From: Metellina segmentata
Lineage: Eukaryota; Arthropoda; Arachnida; Araneae; Tetragnathidae
NCBI GenBank assembly: GCA_947359465.1
Contig: OX375872.1
Coordinates: 142,928,171-142,992,170 of the forward strand
Reading direction: 5' to 3'
DNA length: 64,000 bases
The notes under the pieces are model-generated. The model did no database searches and was not told the DNA's origin. It saw only the letters and a program-made list of their open reading frames with translations. Below are positions 57,540 through 64,000 of this stretch, in pieces (the first letter of the stretch is position 1; every line of letters starts with the position of its first letter). A program made the translations under genes and the position numbers.

Positions 57540-58665
57540 AATTAGACTTAAGGTGTTGTGAAGTCGTCAACATTCGAAAAACCTTTTTTATTTAGTAAAG
57601 AGTAAAACTACCGTCTTTGCTTACATCCATAAGACGTCAGCACCAAATAAAACTTTTTTATTGAGCAAAGAGTAAAACTACTATCCTTAGGTGTTAAGAA
57701 TCTGCCTAAATACCTTTGATTAATATTGAAATTCAATTAATCGATCTCCTATGATTGATATGCCATACATATAAGGGGCTGGCAGGGAAAATCTTTAATA
57801 GAGTTGGAGGAAATCTTGGATTGCAATTACGTCGACGCATTCCTTTTCCTAGAGCAATTACGTTTGATTATTACGCTCTCTGATAATCCTGAATACCTAT
57901 TAGTGTGCACAAGATTAATGGCTCATTCTCTAGACAACGCATACGCTTTTACATCATAAAGCAATTCCATTGTTTATGAAAATTTCTTGTGATTAATTGC
58001 ATACTACCAGATAGGACGATCCTTCAGTGCGATCTAGAAGTCCCTAATTAGTAAATTGCAAGATTAGTCTTGGTGTGGATGCCAAAATTCTACAAATCTC
58101 TATTTTTATTTCGTAAACTGTAAGTCTACATCCATGGAAGCTTAACATTGGGCGAAAACTGTTATTTAGTAAAGAGCAAAATTGTCTTTGTATACATTCC
58201 CATAGGACGTCAGCAATCAACAAAACCTTTTTTATTTATTAAAGAGTAAAACTACAGTCTTTGCTTACATCAATAAGACGTCAGCATCGAACAATACTTT
58301 TTTATTTGGTAAAGAATAAAACTACCGTCTTTGGTTACATCCATAAGACATCAACATGTAACAGAAATGTTTAGTGAACAAAATTACTGTCCTGTAGGAC
58401 ACATAAGGGACATCATCATTCAAAGAAGCTGTCTTTATTTCATAAACTGCAAAATTAATATCTTTGTTTACATCCCCCCATAGGACGTTAACATTCAACA
58501 AACCTTTTTCATATAGTAAAGAGAAAAACGATTATTTTTGTTTACATTCATAGGACGACAATATATAACACTTTTTTAGTGAACGAAATTACTGTCTTGG
58601 TGTACACATAAGAGCCGTCCGAAGTCAATGAAACTGTCTTTGTTAATGAACTGCAAAATTAATTT
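57540..58665 (+). repeat. Satellite-like array, unit about 69 bp, in two blocks
   Basis: 'Tagtaaagagtaaaactacc' plus 'gtctttgcttacatccataa' and 'gacgtcagca' recur from 57590 to 57690. They recur again from 58165 to 58660 about every 69 bp. 57700-58160 between the blocks is unrelated and unassigned. Confidence 0.8.
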
Positions 58666-59860
58666 TTAATTAAGGAGCGAAATTGGTCTAACGCGAACAA
58701 AACAAATAGTAAAAAGCGAATATCTTTTCAAAGAGATAATGAAAATACTATAGAAATAATACTACTCTAAAGATTTATAATTTGTAAAATATAATAATTT
58801 TATAAAATAAATTACTTTCAATTTCACATTTTAATAAATAGAACCAAACACGTACAGCATAACATTGAATATATAACGAGGTAATATGCAGAGAGGATAT
58901 CAGATGACTGTTAATTTGTATAATACGTACGTTACAAAACAAAATATACTACACAATATACGGAAAACATTTACTGTACTACTTCTATATTGTGACCAAA
59001 ATATTCATAAGGCAAAGGATTCAGAATAATTTATTCTCAGATTTTTATCAGTGTTTATTCTGATACTTTTACAGTAAAATGGGACGTAAGTTACTACCTT
59101 CTTTAACTCTCTTGAAAACGTTCTTAAAGTCTTCTGTTTTGAAGCATTTTTACCCACGCAAACTGAGTTATTTCATCCTTTACATCAAAGGCATTGTAAA
59201 CTCTTTTTGTTTATTGTTGCTAAAACTTGTTTTATTTTTCCATGTTGAAAATATTTTAGTTCTCATACGTTTGGGGGAAATATTGATTTTGTGTCCATCT
59301 CGTTTACATAAATGTTTTATCAAGCTTTTAAAGCTTGTCTGGTTGTTAATTTGATATTTCAAATAAATGTTTAGTGAGTTTTATTTTGTCTTCCGTTTGG
59401 TAAGCTTGTACGTTTTAGGCGTAAAACCAAACCAAACAACCAAAGATACCAGTCAAAGACAAAGTGCGCGCAGTGTTGTTCCCCAAGCTTTATTTGAAAC
59501 AAATGAAGTCAGTATTAAATTTGGTTTGGATAACACGGACACTCGATTAATTGGAGTTCGGATAATCAAAGTTCTAATCTATATGTTCAACGAACACAAA
59601 ATCAACCAAAAAGCAACTGTTTCTTGATATGTCAATCATTCGGACACTTGAAAATGGGTTGAAAAATTTTGTGCCAAAGAAATTTTTAGGTAAAATAGAT
59701 AAGGTGTTGTTTTCCTCAGCGCTGCAAAAAAGACTTTTACAGTTATTCAGTGGATCTTATTCAGCACAGACGGTTGTAGTGTTTACGCCTTATGATTAGT
59801 GTTTACGCCTTATGATTAGTGTTTACGCGTAATTTGTAATCGGAATGCGAAGCTGGGTGA
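58666..59860. other. AT-rich stretch, no gene recognised
   Basis: Contains 'cggacactcgattaattgga' near 59538 and 'ttcggataatcaaagttct', again a pogo/Tigger-like end motif, and a doubled 'gtgtttacgccttatgatta' at about 59778-59817. The 91-codon plus frame at 59079-59354 is F/L/K-rich and starts inside repeat-like DNA; I do not call it. Confidence 0.45.
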
Positions 59861-59865
59861 CCTAG

Positions 59866-61170
59866 GTTGAAAAATCGGTGTTGAAATACTACTTGATACC
59901 GATTTTGAAGATTGAGTAATACCGGTTTTCGAGTATGAGTAATACGGGGTTTTGAGTATATGAGTAACTAGCCACTGCGTGGACAGCACGACGTTGCTCG
60001 TGACAGTTCTTGTCGTGGGATCAGGTGTGACCACTGCTAGCCAACCCCGGCGATTGCTACGCATTCCAAAAGTCTTTATTTTTAAATATTTATATCTTTA
60101 CAAGAGAATCTCTGGACATAGTGAGATGTCAACATCATCAAAGAGTGGTAGATTTCAAAATTTTCAGAATTTTTAGCAATTCACTTGAACCGATACACAG
60201 GAGAGACCTTCTCTAATGGGTAGTCCTCGTTACCCTTTATGTGTTTTTCTTATTTTGTTTTATAGTTGATTCTGACTTTATGCCAGATTCTCCTTTTATT
60301 TTTGCTTTGAAATATCAAATTACAGGACAACAATTAAAAATATAGTGCTCGCTTACGCTCGCTAACCCCAATGTGATTTCTACGCATTCCCATTTAATTG
60401 CGAAGAGATTCAATAGGCGAGGTCTACCGAGATACGGGTGACGCCAAATTCCAGAGCGAAAGACAGAAGGTGAAAAAATGGCATGGTTCCAAAAAGCTGA
60501 CGTCAGTGGGTGAAAATCGCAAAATCTGCCTGCTTCTTCTTTCCGCGGTCAATCGAGATATGGGTGACGTCACTCAGGAACGGAAGAATGAAGGGTGAAA
60601 AAACTAATAAATTCATTTCAAAATGTTCTAGGTTAAATTTTAAATTTCAACGCGACCCAAAAATCACAAAAAATTTGGACTACCTGTATGCCAAATTTCA
60701 TTATTGTAAGTGCGATAGATACGTCAGGACAGTACCAACAAAGACACGGATAAACAAACACTTTCATTTATAATATTAGAGGTACCGGTTTTTGAAGATT
60801 GAGAAATACCGGTTTTTGAAAATCGAGTAATGCTGGTTCTGAAGATTAAGTAATGGGGTTTTGAAGCATGAGTAGTAATAGGGTTTTGAATAATGAGTAG
60901 TAATCGGGTTTTGAAGAATTATTAGTACCATTTTCGACCATTGAGTAATACTGGCTTTAAAGATCGAGTAATGCCGGTTTTTGAATGTTAAGTAATACCG
61001 GTTTTTGAAAATTGAGTAATACCAGTTTTTGAAGACTGAGCAATACGTTTTTTGAGAATTGAATAATACCAATTTTTGACGAATAAGTAACATCGTTTGT
61101 CGACGATTGAGAATTGCTGACATCAAAGATCAAGTAATGCCGGTTTTGAAGATTGAATAAAACATTTTAG
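59866..61170 (+). repeat. Minisatellite, unit about 24 bp, interrupted
   Basis: Units resembling GTTTTTGAAGATTGAGTAAT + ACCG occupy 59866-59965 and 60780-61170, with variable length of 21-27 bp. The minus frames rich in YSIFKNRYY repeats are artefacts. Confidence 0.88.
59966..60779. repeat. Unclassified element inserted in the minisatellite
   Basis: Starts near 'gtaactagccactgcgtgga' and ends near 'cactttcatttataatatta', with the same minisatellite on both sides. Inside, 'gagatacgggtgacgcca' and 'gagatatgggtgacgtca' form a local duplication (60427 and 60555). Resembles the 54293-56003 repeat in layout. Confidence 0.5.
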
Positions 61171-61379
61171 AGCTTTATTCAAAATTAAAAAAAAATTCGA
61201 CAGACACAGTCTCAGTTTATCGAGGTTCAAATAATACAGCATTTTAATTGAAGACAAGAAGCCGTTCCATGATACGCCAAACCAGAACACGTGGGATTGT
61301 GTTGAAGAATTTAGTTCTGAATGGAATTATTTGGGGAATTTAAGATATTGAGAGTTGTTTTTCACCAAAGAGGATCATA

Positions 61380-61549
61380 GCGTTGTAAAAACACTTTTAC
61401 AGAAGCAATCAGTGGATTTCGTTTTGAAAATGACGTTTGTCTGAACATGTGATGGGGTAATATGGTTTTGAAGAATTATTAGTACCATTTTCGACCATTG
61501 AGTAATACTGGCTTTAAAGATCGAGTAATGCCGGTTTTTGAATGTTAAG
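61380..61549 (+). repeat. Duplicate of an upstream block, cut by the Mutator-like element
   Basis: 61464-61549 is identical to 60907-60992 (86 bp). 61380-61418 resembles 59720-59760. The match stops exactly after AATGTTAAG (61541-61549), where non-minisatellite sequence begins. Confidence 0.85.
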
Positions 61550-64000
61550 GCTACAGTGGACACTTAAAATGTAAAAAATTGTCCAAAATATCGAAAAAAA
61601 TTTTTTGGCTTAATTTGATACTTTATTAACTACTTTATCGTACACAAAAAAAAAATTTCGATTTTATGCATTTTTTATTGAGTTATGGGGTAGTTTCGTT
61701 TTTCACAAGACCACATTTCTTGACCACGCCCCATTGTTTACATTTTTCTGTCATGCAAACAGAGTTGTCAAGTACTCTGAAAATCACAATACTTTTATTT
61801 CTTTTGACAAAGCCTCACTAATTTTTATTTCAAATAATAATTTATTAAGTTAAGGATGGCAACGAAGAGTTTTAACTGTATCTTAGACTGAAATCGGTTA
61901 TTATATTTGTTTACAATACGCTCAGTTTTGTACATGCATATTTCTTTCGATTTTATTCTAATTTCTTATTGAATTTACAAAAACAAACAGTTCTTTTCAG
62001 AACTAGAAATCTTTCTCGATTTTATTTGTTGATAAAAACAGTAAATATGGATCTAATATCAGCCAGATATAGAAAACCTAAGGGTCGTCCTACTAAAAGG
62101 AGAAAGATGTTGGCTGAAAATAGCAAAAAGCGATGGCAGAAATCATCTGAAACTGTGCCCTCTGTTGATGAAAATACTGACATCTTACAGCCAGTTCAAT
62201 CATCTAAAAGCAATATGATATCTTCCCAACCAGAAGCAAGTTATATTTTAACTCACAAAACTATGTTTTCTGAATTGTTACAAAAAGTTCCATGTAAAAG
62301 TTGTTCACAGTGTACTCTTGCTATCAAACAGCACCATTCTCTTGGGTACTCTGTAAAGATGGAACTACTATGCGAAACTTGCAATGAAAGCTATGGAACT
62401 GTATTTTCAAGTTTTCAGGAGGAGGCGAAAGGCTCGCATGATGTCAACAACAAGCTGGTTAGTGCCTTTTTATCCATAGGCAGAGGCCATGCTGCTTTGG
62501 AAACTTTTTCTTCAGTATTAAACATGCCGACGATGGATAAAAAAACATTTGTCAAGTGCATGAACAATTTATCGGTTAAAAATAAAGAAGTAAAAAGAAA
62601 AATGCTTGATATATCACGTCAAGCAGCTAGAGAAGCACACATAAAGGTCGATGATTCATTACAAAGTAGTGAAATCATTGACGTAAGTGTCTCGTATGAC
62701 GGCACTTGGCAAAAGCGAGGACATACTTCTAACTTAGGATTAGGTATAGTTATTGATATCCTTAGTGGACTTGTCCTCGACTTTGAAGTGCTGTCAAAAT
62801 ACTGTCAGAATTGTGCGGTGACTGCAACAGAAATGGGAGTAGACAGTGCGGAGTTCCACATATGGCAAAAAGGACATGCCGACGAGTGTGATAGGAATTT
62901 CGATGGGACATCTGGAGCCATGGAGATGCATGCTGCACTTATAATGTGGAAGAGATCTGTTAATGAATGCCAAATGAGATTTGTTTCTGTGCTGAGTGAT
63001 GGTGACTCTAAAACTTTTCAATTTTTGACAGAAAACAACATTTATGAATCAGACGTCGTAATTGAAAAGGAAGAGTGTTTGAACCATGTTGCGAAGAGGC
63101 TTGGCACATCCTTACGCAATAAAGTTAAGGAATGGCGTATTAAAAAGGTGACTCTTGGTGGACGGAAGCGTGGAAGCTTGACCGATAAAAATATTACAAA
63201 GCTGCAGAATTTTTATCGGAAAGCTATAAAAGACAATGCTCCAGACACCAAACAAATGAAAACTGCAATTTATGCCAGCCTCATGCATTGCTCGTCCACT
63301 GACACAAAACCCAAGCACGGAAAGTGTCCTGAAGGGGAATCATCCTGGTGTTTTTACCAAAGAGGTATAGCCAAAGGTGAAACACCAGGATCACATGGTT
63401 CCATGAAAACACACTTGTCGGAACCAGTTGTGGAAAAAATTATGCCTGTCTATCAACGTTTAGCATCTGATGTTATACTTGATAGATGTATAGCAGGCAA
63501 AACTCAAAATGCGAACGAAAGTCTCCACAGCTGCATCTGGCGAAAATGTCCAAAGGAGGTGTTTGTTTCGAGAAGGAGGCTAGATTTAGCGGTGACAGAT
63601 GCTGTGGAAAAGCATAACTTAGGACACGTAAAGTCTCTCGGGGAAAATGTGGACCCATTGCTAAATGAAAGCTTTTCAATGAACATTGCTAAAAGACGCG
63701 ATCAAAGACGTATTTCCCAGAAAAATGCTGCTACCAAGAAAAAGAAAAAAAAAAGAATTACTGCCAAAACAGATGCAACTTATAGTGCCGGTGCATTTTA
63801 AATTTAAGTATAAAGGGATTTTAGAAATCCGTTCGCAATAATACTGCTTCGATTTTCTGCTTGCGACTCAACAACCAGACACGCGTGTGTGCTATAATGA
63901 CCAAATGACGTCGCAAATATAAGTGTGATGAAATACTTTTTTTCGTATTCACTATGTTATTTGACTTGGGAATAATTCCCTGTATATAACATGTTTCCAC
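61550..64000 (+). mobile_element. Mutator-like (MULE) element, right end outside window
   Basis: The left edge begins near 61550 (GCTACAGTGGACACTTAAAA), inferred from the break in an 86-bp duplicate. About 497 bp of AT-rich leader precede the transposase ATG, and about 200 bp follow its stop. No matching inverted terminal repeat occurs inside the window. The last bases (GTTTCCAC) weakly resemble the inverted left tip (GTGTCCAC), which may be chance. The expected target repeat AATGTTAAG should lie past 64000. Confidence 0.75.
62047..63801 (+). CDS. Mutator-like transposase, intact, 584 residues
   Basis: Cut-and-paste DNA transposase acting in the nucleus on its element's ends. The first ATG in the open frame is at 62047; the frame is open back to about 61921 but without an ATG. 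Residues 11-20 (PKGRPTKRRK) look like an AT-hook or nuclear signal. C83, C86, C89, C109 and C112 may bind zinc. The RNase-H-like core has SYDGTW (D218), VLSDGD (D318) and NANESLHS (E491) as the likely DDE triad. A C253-x2-C256...H277-x3-C281 cluster follows the first Asp. ECLNHVAKRLGT (343-354) and WCFYQRG are family blocks. A Lys-rich tail is at 564-570. No stops, frameshifts or introns. Close relatives are numerous in spiders. Residue roles are inferred from family pattern. Confidence 0.93.
   Translation: MDLISARYRKPKGRPTKRRKMLAENSKKRWQKSSETVPSVDENTDILQPVQSSKSNMISSQPEASYILTHKTMFSELLQKVPCKSCSQCTLAIKQHHSLGYSVKMELLCETCNESYGTVFSSFQEEAKGSHDVNNKLVSAFLSIGRGHAALETFSSVLNMPTMDKKTFVKCMNNLSVKNKEVKRKMLDISRQAAREAHIKVDDSLQSSEIIDVSVSYDGTWQKRGHTSNLGLGIVIDILSGLVLDFEVLSKYCQNCAVTATEMGVDSAEFHIWQKGHADECDRNFDGTSGAMEMHAALIMWKRSVNECQMRFVSVLSDGDSKTFQFLTENNIYESDVVIEKEECLNHVAKRLGTSLRNKVKEWRIKKVTLGGRKRGSLTDKNITKLQNFYRKAIKDNAPDTKQMKTAIYASLMHCSSTDTKPKHGKCPEGESSWCFYQRGIAKGETPGSHGSMKTHLSEPVVEKIMPVYQRLASDVILDRCIAGKTQNANESLHSCIWRKCPKEVFVSRRRLDLAVTDAVEKHNLGHVKSLGENVDPLLNESFSMNIAKRRDQRRISQKNAATKKKKKKRITAKTDATYSAGAF

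Noticed and set aside
59079..59354. 91-codon plus frame rich in F, L and K as a membrane protein
   Set aside because: Hydrophobicity follows from AT content; no conserved motif or supporting context.
60776..61563. Minus frames with repeated NRYYSIFK
   Set aside because: Translation of the 24-bp minisatellite.
61969..62046. Upstream extension of the transposase by 26 residues
   Set aside because: The frame is open but position 61969 is TTG; the first ATG is at 62047, and the conserved basic segment starts just after it.

Overview
This is AT-rich eukaryotic DNA made almost entirely of repeats. It carries no bacterial-style operons and no multi-exon host gene that I can recognise. The best guess is an arthropod, most likely a spider or other chelicerate. 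The reasons are an intronless Mutator-like transposase of a type abundant in spider genomes, tRNA-derived SINEs, several mariner/Tc1 relics and a piggyBac relic. The lineage call rests on remembered family resemblance only.

One coding sequence is clear: a 584-residue Mutator-like transposase (62047-63801) inside an element whose left edge can be placed at about 61550 and whose right end lies past the window. Three further candidates are weaker: an exon-like ORF at 53578-53816 (minus) with a truncated copy beside it, a 3'-exon-like ORF at 6832-7093 (minus), and a 47-residue ORF at 15598-15741 that starts with a signal peptide.

The dominant feature is a dispersed family, here called PAL1, with about 30 insertions. 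Each is built from the 16-bp perfect palindrome GACGAGATATCTCGTC and degenerate versions of it, spaced about 43-47 bp apart by a linker resembling ATCAAGATCTGGTCAGTTTT. Copies begin near TTAACCCTCCTGGTGGTTGT and end with the inverse. A second family, PAL2, has TTAACCCTCTGAG-type ends and tandem copies of TCTTTCCAAAGGATTCTATT. Both look like short non-autonomous elements that target TTAA, the hallmark of piggyBac. A piggyBac relic at 43562-44855 carries its own 16-bp palindromes next to TTAA ends and is a possible model for how such elements were mobilised.

Layout: 1-3000 degenerate satellite; 5-9 kb nested PAL1/PAL2 copies and the first copy of a segmental duplication; 11-12 kb its second copy, then a 199-bp (AC)n tract; 12.5-15 kb mariner relic and a SINE cluster; 16-17.3 kb a 122-bp satellite; 17.6-24 kb PAL copies, SINEs and minisatellites; 26-31.6 kb four satellite families; 32-42 kb many PAL copies and three elements with terminal inverted repeats; 43-47 kb SINEs and the piggyBac relic; 47-51 kb the most regular PAL1 array, a mariner and a Tc1 relic; 53-56 kb the candidate exon and an unclassified repeat; 57-61.5 kb satellites; 61.5-64 kb the Mutator-like element. 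Host function cannot be inferred from this window.
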